From Bugula neritina (lineage: Eukaryota > Bryozoa > Gymnolaemata > Cheilostomatida > Bugulidae), in contig OZ037767.1 in assembly GCA_964035545.1 (NCBI GenBank), forward strand, positions 6,252,207 through 6,316,206: a stretch of DNA of 64,000 bases, read 5' to 3'. Each line of letters opens with the position of its first letter. Positions within the stretch are counted from its first letter, which is position 1. The position numbers were made by a program, and so were the translations under genes. Below the pieces are notes generated by a model, which was not told the DNA's origin, ran no database searches, and saw only the letters and a program-made list of their open reading frames with translations. Below are positions 53,301 to 64,000 of the stretch, one piece after another.

Positions 53301-56300
53301 GTTGTTTGAATTGTATCAAATACAAAACTGTTCATTTAAAATGGACAGAATAAGTTTTTATTTACAAACAAAAACATAATAAAATATATAACAAATAATA
53401 TATTTTGCGGTGGTGAATGCCAGTGGAAGTGGTTGCCCTCAGGGTGGCCAAGATCTTCTGGGCTGAGACGAGCGGGTATGCTGCTCAAAAGAATGTTTTA
53501 TAGGCAGCATACCCTAAGGCAGTGGCAGCTAGACCCACAGCAGCACAAATACCCACTTTTTTTGCTGTGCTGTATTTCTGTAAATAAATTAATTTAATTG
53601 TTACAAGATGAAGAAGTATGATAAAACAAAACAAAGTAGTGGGTGAGCAGTGATATAAGATATGCAGAAGATAAAAGCATACTCCTATACTTACTTCATG
53701 GGTCTGCCACTGCCTTACATCTGCTCGTCTCAGCCGGCCACCCTGCTCGATGGAATAGACTAAGGGATGATGTTTTTCAACCACTTCTACAAATCATGTG
53801 ATACGCTAACAGCATACTATCAATACTTTTATGATATACTAAATGAGCAGCTATGGTGAGAATACTAACATGGATGCTAAATGAAAATTTGGTCATGATG
53901 ACACACTGGAATATTTTCCTAACCTATTGTTAGCACATTCAGACGTTCAACACTGTTACCTTGTTAGTATGTATCTATCAACTTAACATTTAACAACAAA
54001 GCTATTGACTTACCCACTTTTGTGGGAAGATGCCAAACTGGTGTATCCCTTCTGCAGAAGTTGGGTGTATAGGTGACTTGTTCATGCTTCTTGAAGGGAT
54101 ACACCAGTCGGCCCTCTTCCCACAATCTCCAGTGCAGCTGCCTTTCCTTAATGGACCGCACTGTGGCATTCACCACCGCATACGCCAAGATCTCTATAAG
54201 ATATTCACAACAACATGCAATGTCATCACTAGCAAAACATTAAATATGTTTAAATGTGACTATGCTAAAATTATCAAGCAATAACTTATGCAAGCGAGAT
54301 AGTCGTGTCATGGCATGTTCAGCAGTGATAGTTTTAACATTTATACTAATCGTTTTTAAATAATTTGAATGCTTACCGTTCTTTCGAAGCATCCACAATC
54401 TATCACGTAAGTCAACGTTAGTTGGTGGCACTAAAACACATAGTAGTATATTAAGGCATTGCAGTGACTCACCAAACCTGATAATCTAAGTACATGCAGT
54501 CTAGCAATATTACATTATTTGAAACCCTAAAGCAGTGGCAGCTAGTCCAGCAGTAGCAGTTTTTCCAATTTATTCATTTTACTATAATTTTGTAAATAAA
54601 TTAATTGAATTGCTACAAAGCAAAAAGTCACAGCAAGCACTACCATTTGTTTGAACTAAGACTATAAATATAAAAGATACTTACTGTAGTAATCTGCTTC
54701 AGTCGGGATTTGGGGTTCCGGTATAATCAGATAAGTCTTGGCACTGTTAGCATGCATGGTGGAGTTGGTGGGTGGGATTTCTTTCTCCTCTGGCACCATT
54801 TTCACCTGACCCTGTTTATAGCATGATGACGACATGGTTTTCCGGGGAATTAGTATACAGGAGGTTTTATAGTCTGATGAGTTTGCTAAAAAGTACACAT
54901 GAGTCAATTAAACTACGAATAAAGCATTTTATACACTTACAATCAAATATTATGATTAATTATTATCAATTGACTATAGCTTAAAATTGAGACTAAGCGA
55001 ATAGTGGTCACTACAGATATTAGAAAAATTACTGCTATTTTAAGCATATTAGAGCCATTAAAATTTAATTTTGTCTTTTCCAATAAATAAAATATATTTT
55101 TTAGTAGATATTTTATATTCTTACCTTGCTAGCTTTGACGATCAAGTTCGACTGATTCTTCATCAAAATCTGTCTCCTTTTATATGAAAAAGAACAATCG
55201 GAAGACAATCGAAACTTTTTAATTGGCCGGTAATGGCTTCAAGGTTTACTTGTAAACACCTTATTGGACAGCAATTTTATTCAAGAATTTTTCTCCTCTG
55301 CTCGTAAATTCGTGAAACCATAAAATAATTCTAACAATGTTGCATTGTCATAAGTTTATGTAGAAAATCATGCAACAATTTCAAAAATATTTGAGTTTAG
55401 CCAATAGATTTTTTTCTTCACCTTTAGACATTAATTTTATGTTTATTTTTCTCAATTGCACTAAATAATAGTCAACAATAAAGTAATAATAATATTGCCA
55501 CACTCCTAATACAAATTGTGATATTATATTGATCCACCTCTACTGCTCTTACAGTATTAAATGGCTTATTTTATTTATTCTTATTTTATCCACATACTGT
55601 TTTCAGGTGTCCTTTGATATTGCAGAAATTGTATGTAGAGTTCTTGTATCTGCAGTCATTTGATGAATGATTTAATGTGCCACAGCAATAAAAAGTTTGT
55701 TGAGGCTGTTGGTCGTGTTTTTTGCTAAATTTTCGGTCTGTGTCCACCACAGTTCCAATGCCTCCAGAAAATGTGAAATCTTTATCTTAAGTTTGAACCT
55801 CGAGTTTAGTTCAGCTTCATTTCTTACTGAAGAAATGAATCATTTCATTCATCTTATTGTTCATTCATTGAAGAGAAATCACAAGTCGTCGAATTCTGGA
55901 AATTAGTTCAGGGATTGTCTCTCCCAGTTTTCTTTTTATGTCAACCCATAATCTGTCTCTTTCTCTGATGATTAAAGTTTTTTTCGGTTGTGCTGTCTGT
56001 CCGTGTAATTGTGAATATTATCTATTGATAACTTGATTGTGGGTAGTGGTAAGTGACATATTGTCTCCAAGGTGAAGGTCAAACGTTGTATTCATGTTAC
56101 TTTGCTCTTTGAATCTTTGGGCTCACTCTAATAGATGTTTTATCCATTCTTCTGTAGTGCAACAGCTACTGTAGAAGTTAGTGGAAGCAATAAATGACCT
56201 TCTCTAAACTGCATCAGCAATTGATTTTTTTATTAATTATATGTATATATATAATGATAACATCGCTTTATATGTTATGAATTAAAAGCTGTTGCTCATC

Positions 56301-59166
56301 TGTTGGATATAATAATATATTCTCTAAAGTTTCAAATATTTTGCATTGTTGGGAGTTATATAACCTCGCTTGGATTTCTTGTAGTTTGCTGATGTAATTT
56401 CTAAGAAGGTGTCTGTTGGGGAAAAGCTAGAAGTTGGACTCGCTGAGTTGATATATCACAACTGTCAGCAGTACTGCCCAATCAGTAGATGCCACTTGTC
56501 TCTTCTACGTCTGCTAGTCAACTGTGTGAGTATTTCAAACAAGTTTAAATCATGATGCTGTGTATTAACGGGCAAGTTTGTACTCGCTATTCCTGTGAGA
56601 AAACCCCTGGCGGAAAGGGTTTTGTTAAATCGGGCTAAGGACTTATTCAGATGGAGCACAAGAGCAATTATGACTGGATGCTTTTCCTAACATCACCAAT
56701 GGCCTTTGTCAGGGCTCGAATCCATGACTTCATGCTTACTAGTTGAATGCTCTAACCCCTAGACCACGGTTGCTCCCTTGCCCTGCATTAATATTTTTAG
56801 TCAAATTGAAAAATTAGATATTTTCGAAGATACTTGAAAGTATTTACTGTTCTAGTCGTCATAAGGTCATAAGGTGTATGAAGTGTAGTGATTAGCTGGT
56901 TTTTAGATGTTATGCTGTGCTTCAAGTTGAGCTTTGTAAAATTATGAGCTGTGTTGGTTTTAGAAAAACCACTACAATTTCTGTAACTCTTTTTGAGTTG
57001 AAGTAAAGTTTATTCAACAATGTGGAACCACAGTAATACATATTGTTGTGCTCTCTATAAAAGCACCTTTTTCGGTGACTGTGAAGTTATATAACCGCTT
57101 GCTCTAATATTTTGTAATGTTGAGCAAATTTAGTGTGGTTTGAGATGTGAAATTAGCAATTGTTTTCACTAAAATTCATTGCTGGCTATTGAAAGTGCCT
57201 AGTAAAATACAGCCCTTCATTTGTGGTGACAGAGTTATGAGTAAAGATTTTTTGCAGTTGTCTAAAGATCACAGCTTCTTCATACCAGGTTTACAAGAAA
57301 TAACGGAGCGAGTTTACGAGCTGTTACGTGGTGATGAGCTGGGAGTTGAAGAACAAGAAACTTGTGTAAACATTGTGAAATCTATTAGCACTAATCTAAT
57401 AGTTGCTTTATCTTCTTATGGTAAACATTACTCACTCTTTTCTCATAATGGTGAAATTAATTTTATATAAAAATTGCAGTGGATGAGAGATCAAAACTGA
57501 ACATGACTTGTTTTTTCTAAAGCTATCTTATTTTGCCATACTCGAGGATGACTTGGGCAGTCAACTGTACTGAACCAATAAAGCTGGATGTCACATTTTC
57601 CTTTTTATAGATGATATACAGAACACAGCTAATAACTCTACATTTTCGAGTTTCTGTGGCAGTTGTGTTCTCCTGTTGTTTTCTCATGATGATTGTATTA
57701 GAACTCTGGCTTCCGATATAACCTGCACCTTTATGGCTCAGCGCAATCTTTCAACACAAACATGTAAGTAATGCTCACCGTCATGTCCTGATCGGGTGAC
57801 TGGTCAAAATTGTAAATAATACTAACGGAAAAATCCTGATAATCTACCGGTTGGTTTAGAGACAACTCCAAGTTTGTCTATTTCATCAACTTTAATCACT
57901 AATTATACTACAATCATTACTTCTAATTGAAGTATTCAGTATTATTTTAGTTCTATAACATTATTTTAGCATTGTCACCCCATGATGTTCTTCCAATGCT
58001 GTTTGAGTGGATGCGTTCATGTCCCATACCCAAACCAGAAGTCCTGCGTATATGGAAGGAGTGGTTAGAGGACCCTGCATTATGGTCAGCTGATGATTCA
58101 GCAAATGATAACCCTGTGAGTATCTTACATCATTACTGAAATGTGCAATAATTATATAGTATGTAGTAGTGTCACAGTGATATCTTTCTTTGCATATGGC
58201 TAAACAAATTAGTTGTAGCAACGGTTTATATATTTTGTTGCTGTGGACAATTTATAAGATAAATACTTTTAATTACGCAATCTGAAAGATGTGCAAATGC
58301 AAATAAAAGCAAGATATTTTTGATAGTATGGGCATAGATATATTTTTTGCTATAGAGAGTATTAATATTGATGACAATGGTTATTGAGTGAAACTTCGAC
58401 ATGTGCTTTATTTATGTCTTGGTTTTGAAAACTGATATTACTAAAATTAAAAGTTAACTAATTGTTATTAGATTAACCCACTTCCTGGAAGTGCCACAAC
58501 CATAAATTGTAATTTCTTTCTGATGCGCATTTTTAAGAAAAAATGCCTCACTATATGGAAGTAAATAACTAAGTGATTAGCAAAAAATTCATGTGGACAA
58601 ATTATTTCAATTCATCTTATTCAAAGTTCTTGATTGCTTGGCATTGGCTGGAAAAGTTTCTTCTGTGTAGCAAAATTCGAAGTTAAATCAATTTACCACC
58701 GAAATTGCTTCAACACTATTAAGATTGGAGTTTTAACCTGCTTCAGTATCTCGTAGAGTTTAGACTGTTGTATCTTTTATGGTGGTTTTGAAACCCGACA
58801 CTATCAAGTTCCTAAACTAACTCATCCATGTGAATACGAAATGATTTTTCAGGTTTTTTATTTTAATTCTACCAAGAAAAATTGTTTCCAAAAGACTTGG
58901 CAACATAGTGTTGTGTAAATGTGAAATGGGTTTCTTTAATTACAATCTTTTATTTTAGTTGATTATATAATGTGCTGTTATTTGCGGAGTTTTCTCAGTC
59001 TTCTACATGTTATCAAAGCTGTTTCAGGTTGCATACTTTTCATTTGTGTTTGCAGGATGACGACGAAAGCAAACTGTTCAGCAAGTGTCAAGGGAGCCTA
59101 CTATGTGACCCAGAATATTTTTTCTCAATTCTTAAGAGCAGTTATAACGCCTTTCGCAATGCTTAA
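44355..59166 (+). CDS. THADA: THADA, C-terminal half (tRNA Nm32 methyltransferase regulator), 19 exons
   Basis: Exons in phase: 44355-44471, 44769-44939, 45394-45581, 46324-46514, 46870-47015, 47752-47864, 48250-48470, 49105-49256, 49821-49979, 50519-50679, 50762-50940, 51269-51362, 51800-52119, 52391-52494, 56385-56525, 57258-57420, 57611-57763, 57970-58115, 59056-59166. This gives 1009 residues from the first Met. Recognised by colinear matches to human THADA: HSSPEGYLP, FLVVCCWRTIKEISL, AKHRGAFEMAYTG, SLCATRRSAGLPF, RNASTLLFSAVITRMFGVK, FVPYIHRCAASPVYKIRMLA, HNSLHGLLLQ (the DUF2428 region). It is an alpha-solenoid protein; yeast Trm732 and human THADA pair with Trm7/FTSJ1 to methylate tRNA position 32. 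Exon 1 aligns with an internal part of human THADA, so the N-terminal half is absent or far upstream. An in-frame TAG precedes the Met unless GAGTAG is the acceptor. AATAAA near 59249. Confidence 0.93.
46467..46502 (+). repeat. In-frame 12-bp tandem repeat in THADA exon 4
   Basis: GATGACGTCACT, GATGATGTCACT, GATGATGTCACT encode three DDVT units in an acidic linker. Confidence 0.9.
48753..48968 (-). mobile_element. tRNA-derived SINE family A, best-preserved copy
   Basis: In a THADA intron. Reverse strand begins at the head GGGAGCAGCCGTGGTCTAGG, has a B-box-like segment near GGCTTCAAACCCCAG and ends at CTTGCGTGAGT. About 215 bp. Use it as reference for the other copies. Confidence 0.85.
49456..49660 (-). 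mobile_element. tRNA-derived SINE family A copy, diverged
   Basis: GTTTAGAGTCGCCACCCTGT through CCACTGGATTGTGGTTGCTG, in the THADA intron between exons 8 and 9. Confidence 0.75.
51528..51690 (+). mobile_element. tRNA-derived SINE family A copy, plus strand
   Basis: Head AGGAGCAGCCGTGGTTTAAG at 51528 followed by TTATGGGTTCAAAGACAAAG and a truncated tail; same orientation as THADA, unlike the other copies. Confidence 0.75.
53485..54835 (-). CDS. Unrecognised 189-residue protein with tail-anchor-like C terminus, nested in THADA intron 14
   Basis: Coding exons 54835-54685, 54430-54377, 54193-54014, 53786-53695, 53577-53485, all in phase with good GT-AG sites. Exon 2 begins at 54885, and a non-coding first exon (about 55125-55180, ending AGCAAG/GTAAGA) lies upstream. 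Start chosen at the ATG in the ACCATGTCG context, because reading on from the first exon hits a stop. Residues about 57-130 are rich in Trp, Arg, His and Glu (LRDRLWMLRKN, QLHWRLWEEGRLVYPFKKHE). The C terminus VGICAAVGLAATALGYAAY then KTFF is one hydrophobic segment ending four residues before the stop, as in tail-anchored membrane proteins. No family recognised. It is transcribed opposite to THADA. Confidence 0.75.
54524..54650 (-). pseudogene. Relic duplicate of the nested gene's last exon border
   Basis: CCTAAAGCAGTGGCAGCTAG ... TTTTGTAAATAAATTAATTG repeats the last-exon and intron border at 53509-53640 (CCTAAGGCAGTGGCAGCTAG ... TTCTGTAAATAAATTAATTT). It lies in the intron between coding exons 1 and 2 of the same gene. 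The coding potential is degraded. Confidence 0.7.
56566..56776 (-). mobile_element. tRNA-derived SINE family A copy
   Basis: GGGCAAGTTTGTACTCGCTA tail through CAATGGCCTTTGTCAGGGCT, TAACCCCTAGACCACGGTTG head; in the THADA intron after exon 15. Confidence 0.85.
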
Positions 59167-59315
59167 CTAGATAAAACATTTTTTATTACGGCTTATTACG
59201 GCAATTTTTATTTTATTAGTATTTTTATATATTCAGAATTGCTAATAAAAATAAAGTTTTAAAACTAGTTCTGTCAGTAAAGATAGACATTGACAAAGTT
59301 TGAACCCAACAGAAA

Positions 59316-62300
59316 TCATTTCAATTTCTTTTTAGTTATCAGCAATCCATAGTCGTATAGTATCTGTGCCATGTCCACCTTCAAAGTAAATACAGCAATG
59401 ATTAGACAAGTCAGTTATTATATTAGGAGCCAAGTCATACACAGATCTTAGCAAGTGCTCCTTGGTTCTGTGAAATTAATTTGAGTAAGAGTAAAAGGTT
59501 CAGTATCACCATTGCTCCATGGATCAATCTGGTGATGTAATGGGAAAACTAATGAACTGAACACACTTTTCAGATTGAATTGGCTGAGATGGAACTGGAA
59601 TCGGTCCATGGACCAACCGTTGATATGTCCTCCACCACGTGGTAAATAAAAGTTGAAATTGAGATGAATATAATTATTGTCTGTAGAAGCGAATGTGAAC
59701 TACTCCCAATGCTACAGTCAAATTGCATGATTTTTTATTCCGAAATATCCATTAAACCAGTTTGGAGACATCAAAGTTATTGTAAACATCATTAAAACAC
59801 AGGAAGTGACCTCAAACAGGAAAGAACATCACACAAGAGCTTTAGCTCACCTGAGCTGTGACGGTCATGTCCGGTATTTCTGCGATTTGTACAAAGTCTG
59901 GATAAATCCGCTGTAAATATTCTATGCCAGGAGCCAGCTGATTGGGAATACACAGAATAAATGCTGTTAGAAACCGATAAACATTTGACAAAAGCAAAGT
60001 TTGTAATAAATTAGCGAAACACACTGATCCAGTATAAGTTTGATTATTGCTTAACAGTTCAATGGTCAGAATGTATACCATTTCTAGAAGTATACGTCAA
60101 ACTATGAAAACTGCGCATTCTTATTTTTCTTCCATATGACTGTTGAAATGTAAATTAAAAGTGACGACTCGCTATTGGCTGAAAAATGACATTACTGAGT
60201 GAGACTATATACTACACAGTTCAGTTAAACTAATAATAGTTATACTCGGCATTTACCTTTTCATTCACCATGAAGAACTGAAGTTCATTGCCATGGTAAA
60301 GCCGATCATTGTCAGTGTTATAGTAAACTCTAATTTTATGTTCACCACTGTCACCTTGACCTTCTAGTTGATCTTTAGCATCGTCTTCCCCTGAAAGCAA
60401 CATGATGCATACTGGAAAACCATGTGATGAATTTTATGAACACCAACTGCATAGTCTACAGCATAGCAGTCTGTACTTTAAAGCATAGCACAGTTACCTT
60501 CATTATAGTCATTCACAATTCTTATACTGTGTTTTCTTAGCAGCCGCACTTCAACAGTGGAGTCTATAGCGATACAACCTTCAGGCTGGTTTCCCACCCA
60601 CTTGCCTCCTTGTTTTGCTATGCTGTGCTCTTTCTCTCCTGTAGAAACAATTAAGAGTGACATATTGTCATTGTGGGATATAAATAACAAGAGATAATTA
60701 GGAAGCAGAAGTTGCGTCTGATGTCTCTGAAGAAATCTATTTAATTATGATGTAATTGCTTGATTCAGTTTTCTAAACTTTCTCTGGCTGTATTTAACAA
60801 CTTCAAACTCAAACAACTACTAAGTAAGCATCAATTCAGAAAGACACATTTTCAAGTGCAAATAAAGGCCAATTAAATTTTTTTTGACAAATTGATTATC
60901 ATATAAAAAATTGAAAGAAAGTAAGATATAAAGATTACAGTTTTATTACTGATCAGATAGCGTACACTAGATACTGTGTATAGCTACTGTAGTACAGACT
61001 ATGTAGTATTCTACACCTACTTTCGGTTAAGAACGGAGGAAGAGAATCATGAATAAACCTTTTGCCAAGAGCATCACAAGCATCGTCTACAGCTGACGGC
61101 AGCTGCAACTTGTTCATCAGTGCAAACACTTTACGCATCAACACATCACGCTGCTGGGAGGCCTGAATAAAACAACCACATTGTTTAAAAGAGTGTGAAC
61201 CATAAGTCAAACTGCTGCCTTTGTTTTTAACAACCATTTTAACATGAAACATAGATTGTGGAATATCTTTCATTGCCAGCACTTCCTACATTACAAAAAG
61301 GCGAACTCTTCTTCGTTCTAACATAGTGCTATAACAGCAGCAAATATAAATTCTGCAATGCAAAAAGAGAAAGTGACCATTTAGTTTAATCACATAGTGT
61401 ATCTTCAGCACACAGTAGGAGCTTTGACACTTTAGCAGGCTGGAAAAATGCCAGAAATTAACTTCTTACTTGTTATGAACAGATCAAGCTAATAAAGTAA
61501 TGCCAACACATCTACACATAAAGTCAGCCATAACCACATCTACACATACAGTCAGCCATAACTACATCTACACATGCAGTCAGTCATAGCTACAGTTGCA
61601 AAGTACTGCTGACTTACGTCTTGCAGAGCGATGCCGGTATAGTTGAGGAAGTCTATGGGTAGACTTTCCCTGAACTCTGGATCTGATTGGGTCAATTCAT
61701 TCAATGCAATAGGAAGCATCTGCAATACAAATACAGAACATTAGTCATTGTAGTGATGTCACTGAATGACATGTCTAGTGAGACAAGCAGGTGAGAGACT
61801 GACCAGGTGTAGCAGGTTACTCCAGCTGTTCTGTTGGTGTGTAGACAGGGTTATATGCAGAGAGTGTTCATCTTCCTGGGCCATTGCCTGGTGTATCGCA
61901 CCTCTTGGCATATAGAGCAAGTCACCGGGCTCAAGAACACAGTCTATGAGAGGGTTAGACAACTCCTCTTGTGTCAGGTTCGCTATAAGTACAGCAAAAC
62001 TACACATTTGAATTGCACAGAAATGTCGACACACAAATTTAAATAACAAAACATCATTATTCATATTTTAATGGTCACCTATCAAAATCATAGGTGTGAG
62101 CATCTTTCAAACTTTACAAGAAAATTATCAGACCTCAACTTTCTGGTGAGAATGTGAAGCTACTGAACCAAATTCTCACAGAGCAATCATATCATAAACT
62201 GAGAGTTAATTGAAACAAGCATTTATTGCACTGCTTCACCAACTCAACAAGAGAGTAGTAGCCTATCTACAGTGAGGTAAGTACTGTAACACAGCCTACC

Positions 62301-63567
62301 TAAAGTAAGGTAAGTACTGTAACACAGCCTACCTACAGTGAGGTAAGTACAACACAGCCTATCTACAGTGAGGTAAGTACAACACAGCCTATCTACAGTG
62401 AGGTAAGTACTGTAACACAGCCTATCTACAGTGAGGTAAGTAAGTATATAACACATTAGCTACTTACGACTAGAAGTCAGTGGCCACTTCTCACCAGGAT
62501 GGCGAGTCTTGTACACTTTCCAGTGCTTTTTACCTTCCAGCTATAAAATATTTCAACTCGAGATACACACATGCATACAAATTTATCATCTACACAACAT
62601 TGTGACTGATTCTAGAGCGCAAAAATGATGCATAGAATACTAATGTGATAAGTGCATGAGCGGACTTTCGAGTCGTAAAAGGAAGATTTAATCAAGTCAC
62701 TATAACACATATGATTGAGTAAGACTTAAATGATATCAAGCACTTTGTGTAAACAAGTAGAGAACCTGTAGAACAAATGCTTCAATGTCATCATAGTGAG
62801 GTGCAAATCCCTGAGTCCCTGGAGGAGTGAGGTAGACATTAGCTCCTGTCATGCTGCCAAACAGCTCCTGGAGAGAGCCGAGCAGACGCCAGACGTTGGT
62901 AGAGTACGTCTGCGGGTTGAGCAGTCTGACAGAGTGCCCAGCCTGTGAAACCACAGAATCAAAATCTATTGTTACGGAGGCACTTTGACTTATATCTCAA
63001 ATTTTATAACATGGGATAGAATATTAGGAATCACAAAGAACCTAAGCTCACGCATGATAAAAATATCTCACTAATGTGAAACCGCAAGCTTGACACTAGG
63101 AAAGAATTTCAAAAACAAGTCATTGTGAAAAACTTGAACAAGTTTTTATTTAATAAAAAAGTTTAGCAGTAGCAAAAACTGCAGTTAAAAAACATTACGT
63201 GGAAAGTAAACCAAGACAAGCGGCTGGTATTGATTATTCAATATATCATAAATACAGGCAGCTCAACATGACATTATTGAAATATGCTGAAGATCTGAAC
63301 TATAAAAGTATTTCTAAAACATTTAATGTGAAACTATCACCAAAGGTTTCAAAATTGCACTACAAACACACACTTCACAGTATTCATACACACCTCATAG
63401 TATTCATACACACCTCATAGTATTCATACACACCTCGTAGTATTCATACACACCTCATAGTATTCATACACAATAGCTGGGAATGCTCTGCCATGCAGCT
63501 TTGCTGTGTCACGTTCCCCATCTACATACGATGTAATATCCAAGTTCACCCCAAAACGAACATTTTC
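59316..63567 (-). CDS. RIOX1: Ribosomal oxygenase 1 (NO66), JmjC Fe(II)/2-oxoglutarate hydroxylase, 5' partial
   Basis: Ten exons in phase: 63567-63454, 62942-62766, 62540-62468, 61982-61804, 61719-61618, 61162-61021, 60638-60498, 60390-60257, 59937-59851, 59378-59316 (403 residues to the stop). Upstream exons lie beyond the window. Colinear with human RIOX1: [95 protein letters not shown]. The iron-binding triad is visible: His and Asp of HYD and His of the GAIHQ loop. The C-terminal half corresponds to the dimerisation and winged-helix region. Human RIOX1 hydroxylates a histidine of ribosomal protein RPL8 (uL2) in the nucleolus. The short last exon was found by its match to the family C terminus. 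Convergent with THADA; stops about 150 bp apart. Confidence 0.95.
61495..61590. repeat. 28-bp tandem repeat, three copies
   Basis: CATCTACACATAMAGTCAGCCATAAC-type units in the RIOX1 intron between exons 5 and 6. Confidence 0.8.
62258..62457. repeat. 30-35 bp tandem repeat, six copies
   Basis: Units of GCCTATCTACAGTGAGGTAA plus GTAC and variable (TGTA)ACACA, in the RIOX1 intron just 3' (transcript sense) of the exon 3 donor. Each unit carries a GAGGTAAGT donor-like motif on the plus strand. Confidence 0.95.
63381..63474. repeat. 20-bp tandem repeat that duplicates a RIOX1 splice donor
   Basis: Unit (reverse strand) TATGAATACTATGAGGTGTG, nearly five copies. The first copy forms the exon end (YEYYE) and its GTGTGT donor at 63453; the others follow in the intron. 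Confidence 0.9.
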
Positions 63568-64000
63568 CTGTAATCATAACAAGAGGTTTGGATAGGATAG
63601 GATGCATGTAATGGTAGCCCTCACACCTCCCCCCTCAGTGTAGAGGCCAACAGTTAAAGTGTAGACATTGATAAAGTTACAAAATATGCACTCAGGTTAC
63701 CAGAACATCTTTATACTATCACAAGGCTCTTTCACAGACGGTAGCTTCCAGCTTATAGTATCTACAGCCTTGTTCTAAATCATAACTGTATACTCAGTTA
63801 GATGATGTAGTGCAGGTTCTATATGGGGGAAGAGGATCCTATAAAACTCTTCAAACCAAAAATGAAAGAATTTAGGTTATTGGAAGTACTCTGTCAGGTC
63901 CACGCCAAGTGGTGAAAAGTCAACTATAGACTATATGCGTTGAATTTACAACTTTTTGTGCTTTCAGTAAAACTAAGCGTGGTATGAATATAAAAATACA

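Noticed and set aside
59339-59700. Open frames resembling a peptidase fragment ([14 protein letters not shown])
   Set aside because: The motif hits fall in different frames with stops between. The overlapping frame [11 protein letters not shown] is the true RIOX1 terminal exon, in phase with the preceding exon and matching the family C terminus.
62244-62456. Repetitive open frame of YLTVDRLC units on the minus strand
   Set aside because: It is the translation of the tandem repeat at 62258-62457 in a RIOX1 intron; the flanking RIOX1 exons join in phase without it.

Overview
This is eukaryotic (animal) genomic DNA. It is AT-rich, its genes are split by GT-AG introns (one is GC-AG), and it is full of microsatellites, tRNA-derived SINEs and small DNA transposons. 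The gene content (THADA, RIOX1/NO66, FAM89, an ankyrin-SOCS-box protein, an NHL/sushi/IPT secreted or receptor protein) fits a bilaterian invertebrate, perhaps a spiralian, but the sequence alone does not settle the species. All gene models were built by hand from splice sites and phase continuity; every internal exon listed joins in frame.

Layout. 160-10681 (-): 5' fourteen exons of a protein with signal peptide, NHL-like propeller, sushi domain and at least three IPT/TIG domains, running off the left edge. 10682-14171: intergenic, with a SINE carrying two nested MITEs. 14172-15200 (-): a four-exon gene for an unrecognised 121-residue protein. 16798-18398 (-): a FAM89 homologue whose last intron is GC-AG and is filled by a 28-bp minisatellite. 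18399-22085: triplet-rich low-complexity DNA and quiet AT-rich DNA. 22086-27432 (-): complete eight-exon ankyrin-repeat/SOCS-box (ASB-type) gene, followed upstream (28332-29828) by a degenerate 1.45-kb duplicate of its terminal exon and 3' flank.

31800-39990: a three-member cluster of tiny secreted cationic peptides with an invariant C-X3-C-X15-C-X-C pattern, one on + and two on -, produced by inverted and direct segmental duplications. This is the most novel-looking content. 39990-44354: repeats, including a large fold-back element. 44355-59166 (+): the C-terminal half of THADA in 19 exons; its 14th intron carries an opposite-strand gene (53485-54835) for a 189-residue protein with a tail-anchor-like C terminus. 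59316-63567 (-): the JmjC ribosomal oxygenase RIOX1 (NO66), ten exons to the stop, with its N terminus beyond the right edge.

Functional picture. THADA (tRNA modification partner) and RIOX1 (ribosomal protein hydroxylase) are convergent housekeeping genes of the translation system. The ASB gene is a ubiquitin-ligase substrate adaptor. The peptide cluster and the NHL-sushi-IPT protein look like extracellular, possibly defence or recognition, genes; that is inference from architecture only.
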